A stretch of DNA of 64,000 bases from G051132615 sp051132615 (GTDB taxonomy: Bacteria; Pseudomonadota; Gammaproteobacteria; Burkholderiales; Neisseriaceae), in the NCBI RefSeq assembly GCF_051132615.1, contig NZ_CP152375.1, positions 2,232,001 through 2,296,000 of the forward strand, given 5' to 3'. Below are positions 44,785-53,673 of this stretch, piece by piece. The position numbers were made by a program, and so were the translations under genes. The notes beneath the pieces were generated by a model. That model was not told the DNA's origin and searched no databases. It saw only the letters and a program-made list of their open reading frames with translations. Positions within the stretch are counted from its first letter, which is position 1. Every line of letters begins with the position of its first letter.

Positions 44785-44816
44785 AAAAAGCTTCTTTAGT
44801 TTAAAGAAGCTTTTTA
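44785..44816. terminator. bidirectional terminator between the 44277 gene and ftsY
   Basis: AAAAAAGCTTCTTTA pairs with TAAAGAAGCTTTTT, with T runs on both strands. Confidence 0.88.
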
Positions 44817-44832
44817 TGATTCAAGAACAATA

Positions 44833-46050
44833 TTAATCGTTTAATAAAGCGTCTACATATTCTTTGGCAACAAAGGGGCGTAGATCATCAATGCTTTCTC
44901 CAACACCGATAAAACGGACAGGAATAGGGTGGTTTTTGGCTAGGGCTGCAATAACCCCTCCTTTTGCTGTGCCATCTAGCTTGGTTAAAATTAAACCAGT
45001 TAAACCTAAAGCTTCATCAAAGGCTATCACTTGGTTAATGGCATTTTGCCCAATGCTTGCATCTAAAACCAGAATGATTTCATGAGGTGCACTATCCAGT
45101 GATTTTTGAATCACGCGTTTTACTTTTTTGATTTCTTCCATTAAATGTAGCTGTGTGGGTAAACGTCCTGCTGTATCTGCTAACACGATATCTGTTTTTC
45201 TGGCTTTTGCTGCTTCTACTGCGTCAAAACAGACCGCGGCAGAGTCACCACTTTCCTGGCTAATAACGGTTACATTGTTGCGTGTACCCCATTCCATTAA
45301 TTGCTCTCTGGCTGCTGCTCGGAAGGTGTCTCCAGCAGCCATTAAAACTTGATTGCCTTGCCCTTGAAAATATTTGGCCAGTTTGCCAATTGACGTGGTT
45401 TTACCTGCACCATTTACCCCAACCATCATAATCACAAAAGGTGCTGCTTGCTCTTTTGTGTTTAAAGATTTTTCTAAAGGAGCCACCAGTTCCAGCAGCG
45501 TTTCTTCTAATGCGGTTTTCAATTCACTTGCATCTTTTAAACCTTTTAAGCTGACTTTATCTTTGACTTTTTCCAATAAATATTCAGTCGCTTCAATACC
45601 CATATCACTGGACAGCAATACTGCTTCTAAATCTTCATAAAGTTCTTCATCAATTTGTCCACCACCAAACAAGCTGGCTAATGATTTGCCTAGTTTATTG
45701 CGTGATTTACTTAAACCTTGTTTTAATTTTTGTGTCCAACTGAGTTTTTCTGGGGTGTTTTCTATCGTTGTGGGTATTGTTTCTTCTGCTTTGGGAAGCT
45801 CTTCAACAGGTTTTGGTTGTTCATTTTCTGCTGACTCATCAATCATTTTTTCAGTGTGATCACTTGTGTTTGAGGCATCATCAGCGTTAGTATGCTCCGT
45901 CTGTGTTTGACTTGAAGTCTCTTCCACAGTCAGTTCAGCGACTTCAGCTTGAGCGCTTTCATTATCCGTTTGTACTTGTTCTGTTCGCTCAGTGTTATTT
46001 TCTGAGTTAGAATGATGGGTGTTTTGTTTACGCTTGAAAAAACTAAACAT
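44833..46050 (-). CDS. ftsY: signal recognition particle receptor FtsY
   Basis: The 405-residue product has an N-terminal acidic, low-complexity membrane-targeting domain (residues about 1-100, rich in Glu, Thr and Gln) and then the NG GTPase domain. GTPase motifs are MMVGVNGAGKTTSIGKLAKY near residue 208, AGDTFRAAAREQL, DTAGRLPTQLHLMEE and TKLDGTAKGG near residue 360. FtsY docks SRP-ribosome complexes at the SecYEG translocon. It is divergent from the two M16 genes, as in Pseudomonas, with 75 bases between. Confidence 0.96.
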   Translation of the reverse strand: MFSFFKRKQNTHHSNSENNTERTEQVQTDNESAQAEVAELTVEETSSQTQTEHTNADDASNTSDHTEKMIDESAENEQPKPVEELPKAEETIPTTIENTPEKLSWTQKLKQGLSKSRNKLGKSLASLFGGGQIDEELYEDLEAVLLSSDMGIEATEYLLEKVKDKVSLKGLKDASELKTALEETLLELVAPLEKSLNTKEQAAPFVIMMVGVNGAGKTTSIGKLAKYFQGQGNQVLMAAGDTFRAAAREQLMEWGTRNNVTVISQESGDSAAVCFDAVEAAKARKTDIVLADTAGRLPTQLHLMEEIKKVKRVIQKSLDSAPHEIILVLDASIGQNAINQVIAFDEALGLTGLILTKLDGTAKGGVIAALAKNHPIPVRFIGVGESIDDLRPFVAKEYVDALLND

Positions 46051-46125
46051 TGTGCTTTTGTCTTTCGTGTATGTGTTGGACGGGTAAAAGAGCTATTGTA
46101 ACGATAAATTGAGTGAGGATAAATA

Positions 46126-47496
46126 ATGCGATATAAAAGTATTGCTTTATTATTGTTTTTAAGCCTAGGAGTGTCCCTTTCTTCGGCTAAAACAGTATCA
46201 GAAACTTTACCAAATGGTTTAAAAGTCATTATTAAAGAAGATAACCGTGCCCCTGTTGCAGTTTCACAAGTTTGGTATCGTGTGGGTGGAGTGGATGAAA
46301 TAAATGGACAAACAGGTTTAAGCCATGCATTAGAGCATATGATGTTTAAAGGCACAAAAAAGGTGCCTGCTGGTCAATTCAGCCGAAAAATAGCTGCTAT
46401 GGGTGGGGAAGATAATGCTTTTACTGGCAATAGCCAAACGGTTTATTACCAACGATTGGCTGCATCTAAATTACCTGAAGCTCTGGCTTTAGAAGCTGAT
46501 CGTATGGTTAATTTAAATTTTAGCGACAAAGATTTTGCCAATGAAATGAAAGTCATTCGAGAAGAACGTCGTTTACGTCTGGATGACCAGCCTATAGGTT
46601 TACTGTATGACGCTTTGTATACCAATGCTTTTGTTGCCAATCCCATTCGCAACCCCGTTATTGGGTGGATGGATGACTTGGAACATCTACAAGCCAACCA
46701 ATTGCGTGCTTGGTATAAGCAGTGGTATGCACCAAACAATGCAACCATTATTATTGTTGGTGATGTTAAGGTTGATGAAACCCTAAACACAGTTAAAAAG
46801 CTGTTTGGTGGCTTAAAAGCGCAACCTTTACCAACCAGACAGTTAACCAAAGAGCCAAAACAAACAGGTGTCAAACGTGTGCAAATCAGTGCGCCATCAG
46901 AGCTGCCGCTTTTGGCTTTATCTTATAAAGTCCCTCGTTTAGAAAAAGTGAATGATAAAGAGCCTTATGCTTTAAGTGTATTGGCGTCTATTTTAGATGG
47001 CAATGAGGCCAGCCGTTTAAGTAAAAACTTGATTAGAGAAAAGCAAGTCGCCACCAGTATAAGTGTTGGTTATGATGATTTAAATAGAGGGAATTCTTTA
47101 TTCACCATTATTGCTGCGCCTGCACAAAATGTGACTGTTCAAGACTTAGAAAAACACATTAAAGCTCAGTTAGCCGATATTGCGCAAAATGGTGTCTCTG
47201 AATCAGAATTATCGGTCATTTTTAATCAGATAGAAGCAGGGGATGTTTATCAAAAAGATTCAATGTTCTCTCAAGCGATGAGCATGGGCTATTTGGAAAT
47301 TAATGGCCTTAATTATCAAGATGAAGAAACCATGAAAAAAAATGAACTCAGTGTGACGGCTAATGAAGTCAAAAAAGCAGCACAAAGCCTGATTGAAGAC
47401 AATTTGACTGTTGTGACATTAAAACCGTTACCTTTAAACAATAATGCTCAGGCAGCTACTTCAGCACAAGTGGTGGAGGGTGATCATGTTCGGTAA
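46126..47496 (+). CDS. M16-family zinc metallopeptidase, catalytic subunit
   Basis: The 456-residue product has a signal peptide (cleavage after SSA). The inverted zinc motif HxxEH appears as GLSHALEHMMFKGT near residue 65, with the distal glutamate expected in the EVIREERR region near residue 145 (written EMKVIREERRLR). This is the active member of a two-protein M16B peptidase exported to the periplasm. It overlaps the next gene, its likely non-catalytic partner, by 11 bases. The pair beside ftsY is conserved in Pseudomonas. Confidence 0.93.
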   Translation: MRYKSIALLLFLSLGVSLSSAKTVSETLPNGLKVIIKEDNRAPVAVSQVWYRVGGVDEINGQTGLSHALEHMMFKGTKKVPAGQFSRKIAAMGGEDNAFTGNSQTVYYQRLAASKLPEALALEADRMVNLNFSDKDFANEMKVIREERRLRLDDQPIGLLYDALYTNAFVANPIRNPVIGWMDDLEHLQANQLRAWYKQWYAPNNATIIIVGDVKVDETLNTVKKLFGGLKAQPLPTRQLTKEPKQTGVKRVQISAPSELPLLALSYKVPRLEKVNDKEPYALSVLASILDGNEASRLSKNLIREKQVATSISVGYDDLNRGNSLFTIIAAPAQNVTVQDLEKHIKAQLADIAQNGVSESELSVIFNQIEAGDVYQKDSMFSQAMSMGYLEINGLNYQDEETMKKNELSVTANEVKKAAQSLIEDNLTVVTLKPLPLNNNAQAATSAQVVEGDHVR

Positions 47497-48787
47497 ATTA
47501 AAAATAGCTTTATTATCGTCAGCATTGTTGGCTCCTGTGGCTTATGCAGTGCCAGTACAGTCATGGACATTAGACAATGGTGCAAAAGTGATGTTGGTTC
47601 AATCGCATCAAAATCCTATTGTTGATATTGATATTAGTTTTGATGCAGGGACACGCCGTGATGTGCCGAATAAAATAGGGGTCGCCAATTTTACAGCAGA
47701 ATTACTGAATACAGGTTCGGCAGATTTAAATGAAGAGGCCTTTAATCAAAAAACAGCACAATTGGCTATTAATTTAGGCAGTTCTTCTTCTCTTGAAAGT
47801 GCTGATGTTCAGTTAAGAAGTTTAAGTAAGCCAGAGGTGCTCAAACCAGCATTGTCTTTAATGAACCTTGTGTTAACCAAACCACGTTTTGATCCAAATG
47901 TGTTAAAACGTGAACAGGATCGTTCTATATTGGGATTAAAGCAAAGCGAAACAGACCCCGGATTTTTAGCTGCACGAGCCATCAGTTTGCTTAATTATGA
48001 GAATCACCCTTATGGTTATTCTGCCAAACAGACAGAGCAAACAATCAGAGCAATTAAACAAGAAGACTTGGTGCAATTTTACCAACAATTCTATGTGACG
48101 ACGAATGCAGTGGTTTCTATTGTGGGTGATGTGGATAAAGAGCAAGCAAATGAAATTGCTGTGAATCTTTTAAAAGGGCTACCAAAGGGAGAGGCAAAAT
48201 CTGTTGTTGCCGCCGTTGATGTAAAAGGTGGGCAAGATAAGCGTATTGCACATCCTGCATCTCAAGCACATGTGCGTTTGGCTTTACCCGTTTTGACTCG
48301 TGATGACCCCGACTATTATCCTTTATTAGTTGGTAATTATATTTTGGGTGGTGGTGGTTTTGATAGTCGTTTAATGAAAGTGCTCAGGGATCAAAATGGG
48401 CTCACGTATGGTGTAGGCAGTTCTTTAGCACCTTATAAACAAAAAGGGCCTTTGACTATTGGGTTTAGTACCAAAAAAGATCAAGCTCAGTTAGCATTGG
48501 ATTTAACCAAAAAAACATTGGCTGGGTTTATCGAACAAGGCCCAACAGATGAAGAGCTAAAGCAGGCTAAAGATAATATTATTGGTGGTTTCCCATTGCG
48601 TTTTGACAGTAACTTAAAATTATTGGGTTATTTAAGTGTAATGGGTCAATATGATTTGCCTTTAACTTTTTTAGATGATTATCCTGCAAAAGTAGAAAAA
48701 TTGACTAAAGAAGACATTAAAAAGGCATGGCAAAAACGCATTAAAGCAGAAGAGTTAAATGTTGTGATTGTGGGTGGCAGTAAATAA
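47486..48787 (+). CDS. M16-family protein, non-catalytic partner subunit
   Basis: From ATG 47486 (MFGKLKIALLSSALL, 433 aa) the product has a signal peptide cleaved after AYA. At the place of the zinc motif it has GVANFTAELLNTGS, so HxxEH is absent and it cannot bind the catalytic zinc. The C-terminal half retains the substrate-positioning R/Y pair in GGFDSRLMKVLRDQNGLTYG. Such inactive M16 subunits pair with an active one to form the clamshell. Translation is coupled to the upstream gene. Confidence 0.92.
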   Translation: MFGKLKIALLSSALLAPVAYAVPVQSWTLDNGAKVMLVQSHQNPIVDIDISFDAGTRRDVPNKIGVANFTAELLNTGSADLNEEAFNQKTAQLAINLGSSSSLESADVQLRSLSKPEVLKPALSLMNLVLTKPRFDPNVLKREQDRSILGLKQSETDPGFLAARAISLLNYENHPYGYSAKQTEQTIRAIKQEDLVQFYQQFYVTTNAVVSIVGDVDKEQANEIAVNLLKGLPKGEAKSVVAAVDVKGGQDKRIAHPASQAHVRLALPVLTRDDPDYYPLLVGNYILGGGGFDSRLMKVLRDQNGLTYGVGSSLAPYKQKGPLTIGFSTKKDQAQLALDLTKKTLAGFIEQGPTDEELKQAKDNIIGGFPLRFDSNLKLLGYLSVMGQYDLPLTFLDDYPAKVEKLTKEDIKKAWQKRIKAEELNVVIVGGSK

Positions 48788-48810
48788 TTCGTTTTTGTCT
48801 TAAATAATAA

Positions 48811-48845
48811 GGCGCCAATTTTTTAAAATTGGTGCCTTATTATTT
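48811..48845 (+). terminator. terminator after the M16 pair
   Basis: AAGGCGCCAATTTT pairs with AAAATTGGTGCCTT, followed by ATTATTT. Confidence 0.85.
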
Positions 48846-48911
48846 GTGTTTTTATTGTAGGTTAGAAAAACAATGGAATAGGGTTGGCTTTTATATTCAT
48901 TTTTAGGCTAT

Positions 48912-48994
48912 TTTAGCCCAAATATTTTCGCTTTTTAAAAATTTTATTAAAATCAATTAATTAAAGATGCCATAAAATATTTGGGTTATTGGGC
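48912..48994. repeat. imperfect inverted repeat upstream of the CRISPR-like hairpin
   Basis: TAGCCCAAATATTTT (48912-48926) is matched by AAAATATTTGGG, five extra bases and GGGCTA. It is AT-rich intergenic DNA with no open frame. Confidence 0.4.
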
Positions 48995-49013
48995 TATTTT
49001 TATATATAACATA

Positions 49014-49115
49014 TTGTTTGATTAAAATAATACTCGTATAATTTGCTGTTAACCGCCGCATAGGCGGCTTAAAGACAATAAATAGCCAAAATAATCATTA
49101 TCTTGGCTATTTATT
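49014..49115 (+). ncRNA. candidate small RNA: promoter, solitary type I-F CRISPR-repeat-like hairpin, terminal hairpin
   Basis: TTGTTT (49014-49019), a 17-base spacer and TATAAT (49037-49042) place the start about 49049, at the first bases of a 28-nt element (49048-49075). That element opens GTTAAC, has the stem CCGCC-GCATA-GGCGG and ends CTTAAAGA. Type I-F repeats open GTTCAC, have stem CTGCC-GTATA-GGCAG and end CTTAGAAA; by hand 21 of 28 positions agree and one stem change is compensated. Directly after it AATAAATAGCCAA pairs with TTGGCTATTTATT (to about 49115), a likely terminator shared with the convergent gene. No second repeat, spacer or cas gene is present. Confidence 0.45.
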
Positions 49116-49132
49116 AATCAAAACTAATATTT

Positions 49133-50530
49133 TTACTGTAAATAAAGATCCCATAATTTATTTCTAAATTTATTGGTAGGATCTACTTGTTGTTTGAGTT
49201 TTAAAAAGGATTGGGCATTTGGATAAGCCTGATTAAATTGCTCAAGCGTTGCGTGAGGTTGATAGGGTAGGTAATAACTGCCTTGTAAAGAAAGGGTTGC
49301 TTCGATTAATTCTTGTGTCCATTGTTGAACAGCCAATTTATCTTGTTGTGTTGTTCCTTGTTGATAGTAAATAACAAAAGCAAACATTTCATCTTTTGCC
49401 CATGCCATTAATGAACCTGAGTCTTTATTGGTGTGTCGAATAGAGATATTAATGATGTTTATTTTATGTTTTTTGATTATTTCCACTAATTGTGGGTAAA
49501 ATTCATCAAATTGTGCAACAGGGATAAAGTATTCTTGTAACACAAAACTACTATGTTCATTTGAAATAGGTCCTAGTTCTGCCACATCAAGGCTTGCTTC
49601 AAGGTTGCGCCATTGAACCAGTGGTTTTTGGTGTGAGAAAAAATCATGGCTTTTTCGCAATTGTTTGCCTATTTTAGATTTAGCAACAAACCTTATCTGT
49701 TTTTCTTGCTTTTGATAATTGGGTTGAATTGGTGTTAATCGTTCTGTGTTGGTTAAAGGCTTGTCTGTTTGAGCATAAGTAACGGCCCTTACTTTACGAT
49801 ACTCTGGCGGGTAAATCACCCCATTATGGAAAATGGCTTGTTGATTATTTTTGATGTGTTGGTCAAAATAATCTTTATAATGGTCTATTGGCATAAGTTT
49901 GCTGATGCGTTCTATTTTGACATTATTTTCTAACAGCAAAGTCGCTTCGGTGATGATGCCTAATGCACCATACCCACCAATAGCACCATAAAATATTTCT
50001 TTGTTTTCTGTTGGGCTGGCTGTGATTAAAGAACCATCGGCCAAAACGATTTTTATTTGTTTAACCGATAAAATAATTGGGCCTTCTCCCACATAACGCC
50101 CGTGTACATTCACACTCAAAGAGCCACCTACCGTAAAGTTAGCAAAAGATTGCATGATTTTAATGGATAGATCATAAGGGTCGATAAATTCTTGAATTTG
50201 TCTCCAAGTCATGCCAGTTTCAACTGTTATTTCTTTTTTGTTTGGGTCAAAAGAAATAATATGATTCATTTTTTTGATGTCTATTTGCAAAGCTTGTTCT
50301 GTTGTTGTTTGACCACCCATGCTGTATTTGCCACCAGCAATAGAAATGGGGCCAGCATGTGATTGAACCAAATCAATAACCTGTTTTGTTGAAGTCGGTT
50401 GGCTGATTTGTTGAATTTGGACAGGGTTCATTTGTGTAATATCATTGCTGATAATTGGGGTGGCAAATAAATGTTGACTGAAAATGAGCGCGCTTAAAAG
50501 GACGTGAAAATATTTTATATATTGATTCAT
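49133..50530 (-). CDS. exported FAD-binding oxidase (GlcD/aldonolactone-oxidase type)
   Basis: The 465-residue product has a signal peptide ending LFATP. An FAD_binding_4 domain spans about residues 30-210: GPISIAGGKYSMGGQTT and GMTWRQIQEFI, then FTVGGSLSVNVHGR and GGYGALGIITEATL. A C-terminal domain ends KFRNKLWDLY, similar to L-gulonolactone/D-arabinonolactone oxidases. Export of such an oxidase is unusual, so it may act on sugar lactones or other alcohols in the periplasm. Substrate is not predictable. It is a single gene facing the M16 pair. Confidence 0.8.
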   Translation of the reverse strand: MNQYIKYFHVLLSALIFSQHLFATPIISNDITQMNPVQIQQISQPTSTKQVIDLVQSHAGPISIAGGKYSMGGQTTTEQALQIDIKKMNHIISFDPNKKEITVETGMTWRQIQEFIDPYDLSIKIMQSFANFTVGGSLSVNVHGRYVGEGPIILSVKQIKIVLADGSLITASPTENKEIFYGAIGGYGALGIITEATLLLENNVKIERISKLMPIDHYKDYFDQHIKNNQQAIFHNGVIYPPEYRKVRAVTYAQTDKPLTNTERLTPIQPNYQKQEKQIRFVAKSKIGKQLRKSHDFFSHQKPLVQWRNLEASLDVAELGPISNEHSSFVLQEYFIPVAQFDEFYPQLVEIIKKHKINIINISIRHTNKDSGSLMAWAKDEMFAFVIYYQQGTTQQDKLAVQQWTQELIEATLSLQGSYYLPYQPHATLEQFNQAYPNAQSFLKLKQQVDPTNKFRNKLWDLYLQ

Positions 50531-50737
50531 ATTGTGTTTGTTGTTTTTTCGAGTAAAAGAGTATAGAGGTTTTAAAAGATAAAAGCGAATAGCAAACGAT
50601 TTGAGCCTTGGGCTTATTAAACAACGTTTTTGTATAAAAGGCCATTTAATCTATGACTGGTTATTTTTAATTAAGTGTTTTTACAGCTATTATATGGATT
50701 GATCGCATACGCTATATTTAACTGAATCTGAGGCATA

Positions 50738-51502
50738 ATGAAAAAAATAATTTTATTGGTGGGGATCAGCATCTTCAGCATGATTGTGATCATGATATTA
50801 AATAATCGGCAAAATAATGATGTTCAATTAGTAAACGATTTGATTTCAAAGAAAGTTGCTGAAAATAAGAAACTGGTTATTGATGATTTTATTGTGTACA
50901 TGCCAGGTTCAAAAAAAATAAAAATGTACTGGAAAAACAAAAACGGAATACCTTATACTCATTTTATCAATTTGTTGAATCAGACTCAAAATGATATGGT
51001 TTTTGTGACTAATGGGGGCATATATTCGAAAGAATTTACACCTGAAGGTCTGTATATAGAAAATGGTCAAATTATTTCTGAGCTTAATTTACATTCAGGA
51101 GAGGGAAATTTTTATTTTAACCCCAATGGTGTGTTTTATATAGAGAATAATCTTCCTTATATTATTGAATCAAGAAGTTTTAAATATAATCAGAATATCC
51201 TTTACGCCGTTCAATCAGGACCATTGCTTATTGAACATGGTTTGATGAATGACCAACTGAAAAAAACATCAAAATCGTTAAAAATAAGAAGCGCTGTTGG
51301 TTTGAGTAAACAAAATAAATTATTTTTTTTAATGAGCAAAAAAGAAGTGAGTTTTTACGATTTTGCCCAGTTTGCGTTGGATCATTTAGATTGTGATACC
51401 TTATTGTTTTTAGATGGCACGATATCTCAAATGTATTTTTCAGCAGATCAGCAATTACCAGAACAAAAGCACCCATTTGTGACAATGATTGCCATTGAAT
51501 AA
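50738..51502 (+). CDS. NAGPA-type phosphodiester glycosidase, membrane-anchored
   Basis: The 254-residue product has an N-terminal signal anchor (ILLVGISIFSMIVIMILN). A DUF2233/NAGPA domain follows: FVTNGGIYSKEFTPEGLYIENG near residue 90 (given here as part of the region), GEGNFYFNPNGVFYI, and LLFLDGTISQMYF near the C-terminus. The family cleaves N-acetylglucosamine-1-phosphodiesters in animals; bacterial members act on cell-wall or polysaccharide phosphodiesters. It stands alone, with the EndoU toxin locus downstream. Confidence 0.8.
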   Translation: MKKIILLVGISIFSMIVIMILNNRQNNDVQLVNDLISKKVAENKKLVIDDFIVYMPGSKKIKMYWKNKNGIPYTHFINLLNQTQNDMVFVTNGGIYSKEFTPEGLYIENGQIISELNLHSGEGNFYFNPNGVFYIENNLPYIIESRSFKYNQNILYAVQSGPLLIEHGLMNDQLKKTSKSLKIRSAVGLSKQNKLFFLMSKKEVSFYDFAQFALDHLDCDTLLFLDGTISQMYFSADQQLPEQKHPFVTMIAIE

Positions 51503-51679
51503 TGAATCAGTGAAGTCGTTACAATAGCAATCAATCGTTAGCCTATTATATTAAGCGATCGTTTAACCAGAGTTGGTATTTTAATTCTTAGCTTAAATGC
51601 TTTTAAAATAAATTTATTTGTATTTTTATTATTATGGTATAATTTATTCGTAAATAAATAAACACACATATTATTTTCT

Positions 51680-53018
51680 ATGGAACGCCTAAAGCTAGAA
51701 ATAGATTTAGAGGTTCTACAACAGCAACGCTGGCTGCAAGAACAAGAAGAGCAACAGCGTATTGCTCATAAGTTGCCTGAGGCTACTGAAGAGGTTCAAC
51801 AAAAGTTACAACAAGAAAACCCTCTTAAAGATTATCATCCTGAACAACAAAAACAGCTTGCCGATGCATTGGCAATAGAAGTCGCCCGTTCTTCAAAAGG
51901 GCAAAAGATAGAAGGTAAGATCACCATCAGCAATGGTAGTTTGTGTGCCCATTTAGATAAAGGCCTAGCTGCTCATATTGAGATTAAAAAAGTGTTGGCG
52001 CAACATGAGCCAGAATTGCCTGATGGGCAACAAAAAAATATTGATCCAGAACGACAAAAGCAGATTGATGAATTGTTGGTTCAGTATAAGGCGAAAAGAT
52101 ATCCAAGAGCGTTATACCTATACCTCAAGTGCTTCTACCCAAGAAATCATACAAAAGAATATAGGACAGCTTTTAGCGCCATATTTAAAACAAATGGAAC
52201 AGAGCATAGAATCTATTAGACAAAGCAATATTGATACTTATGGTTTAGCGGGTACAGCACTGCTGTTTGGTTCAGCAGAAGTATTAAGTGAGTTTGTGCC
52301 CATTAAAGGTGGCAAACAGCTCTCAAGGCTACTTAAGTTAGGTGGTGATGAGACGGTCTCAGCCATCACGAAGAATATGATTAAAGTAGGAGATATCAGT
52401 AATGTTAAATATTTTGAGCATGATGGGGTGAGTTTCAGTATAAAGGGCTATACGCCACAAAGTGGATATGCAAAACAACCACAGCTTAAGATATCGGCTA
52501 TTGAATTAAAATTTGATGATATGTTGTTGCAGAAGGGGTCGACAGGGAAGATTGAGGTTGAGAAACATAGAGGGCTTAATTCTGTAATTACGCCAGAAAT
52601 GGAAGAAAAAATTCTTTGGGGACAGAGAAAAAATCCAAATAGGAATGATATTATTGGTGGACATATATCAAAAATAAATAATACTCACCCTAATTATGCG
52701 GTGGAAGATATAGTAGTAAATGCTGATGGGACAAAAAAAATAAAATACACTACTCAATTTCCTGATGGTGATTTAGCTAGAATAAAAAATAGTACGGTAT
52801 TTCCTGAAAGTTGGAGTGATACGAAAATAATAGACTCCATAAAACAAGTAGGAAGCGGCACTGAAATTGGGTATCGTGCTCGTGACGGAGCTAAACTTTA
52901 TCGTCAAGTAATTGATGGTGTAGAAATTGAAGTTATAAAAATTAGAAACAATGTAGTAAGTGGATATCCGACAGGAGGTAATGTACAAGGGATATCGGAT
53001 GGATTTATAAGAAAATAA
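51680..53018 (+). pseudogene. polymorphic toxin with EndoU-type RNase C-terminus, frameshifted by internal deletion
   Basis: ATG 51680 gives 137 good codons: a glutamine-rich coiled coil (residues 1-50), then HLDKGLAAHIEIKKVLAQHEP and LPDGQQKNIDPERQKQIDEL, shared with the 29332 toxin. Near 52095 the frame shifts by one and continues as a helical pretoxin region (STQEIIQKNIGQLLAPYLKQ; ALLFGSAEVLSEFVPIKGG) to 53018. The C-terminal 120 residues match bacterial EndoU ribonucleases: RNDIIGGHISK, FPESWSDTKIIDSI, then VSGYPTGGN. Compared with the 29332 product the middle is missing, so one deletion probably caused both the loss and the shift. The full toxin should not be made now. Confidence 0.78.
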
Positions 53019-53030
53019 GAGGCCTAATGT

Positions 53031-53444
53031 ATGGAATTATTTAATGAATTAAATATTTATTTACAAGGTAAAAATATAAATGATGATTATTGGTATGATA
53101 ATGCTTTATTTGTTTGTCAAGATATTTTAGAGGAGTTTTCAATTGATGAATGGGAAAAATTAATTGATGATATCCCAAAAGAAAATGATATTTGGAAAAA
53201 AAGATTGGTTGAATGCTTAGGAAGTTTTCATAACTCTTATGAATTAAGAGTAATTTTGAAAATAATAAACACTGAAAATAAAGATTTATTTGTCGCTTGT
53301 ATTGATTCGTTAAGATGTTTAGATTTATTAAAACTGGAGGATATACAAAAGAAAAGCATATTGAAAAATATTGAAGAATTATTAATATCATCTACAGATC
53401 CAGTCAAAAAAATTTTAGAAGAATTTTTAAAAAAAATTAATTAG
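53031..53444 (+). CDS. predicted immunity protein for the EndoU toxin
   Basis: The 137-residue acidic, helix-rich protein (SIDEWEKLIDDIPKEND near residue 36, then HNSYELRVILKIIN and ACIDSLRCLDLLKLED) has the amphipathic pattern of HEAT-like immunity proteins. It starts 12 bases after the toxin stop, the standard position. No signal peptide: it would bind the RNase in the cytoplasm. The frame is intact while the toxin is broken, as expected if protection from neighbours is still selected. Confidence 0.65.
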   Translation: MELFNELNIYLQGKNINDDYWYDNALFVCQDILEEFSIDEWEKLIDDIPKENDIWKKRLVECLGSFHNSYELRVILKIINTENKDLFVACIDSLRCLDLLKLEDIQKKSILKNIEELLISSTDPVKKILEEFLKKIN

Positions 53445-53626
53445 CGATTTTTTGAGTTTTAGAGATAAATTGTATAAGATATTTTAATATGTAATGGTCG
53501 TAGTGTAGTTTTCATTTAGTACCAGAAATAATAAAGCCCACATAACAGTTCTATTATTTACTGTTAAAGAAGTAATAGGACTATTGTTATCAAAATAGAA
53601 ACATAAACGAGATCGTGTCAGCAGAA

Positions 53627-53660
53627 CGATGACCATGATTGTATCTTGGTCATCGTTTTT
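53627..53660 (+). terminator. terminator after the EndoU toxin/immunity locus
   Basis: ACGATGACCA (53627-53636) pairs with TGGTCATCGT (53647-53656), followed by TTTTT on the plus strand. The interval 53445-53626 shows no gene. Confidence 0.85.
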
Positions 53661-53673
53661 AAATCACGATTAA

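Noticed and set aside
45128..45640. Long antisense frames over ftsY (and similar ones over the NCS2 permease, envC and M16 genes)
   Set aside because: They mirror the codon pattern of the real genes and have low-complexity Ser/Ala/Pro composition typical of antisense shadows.
49048..49075. True CRISPR array at the I-F-like repeat
   Set aside because: Only one copy exists in the window and no spacer-repeat period follows; reported as a solitary element instead.
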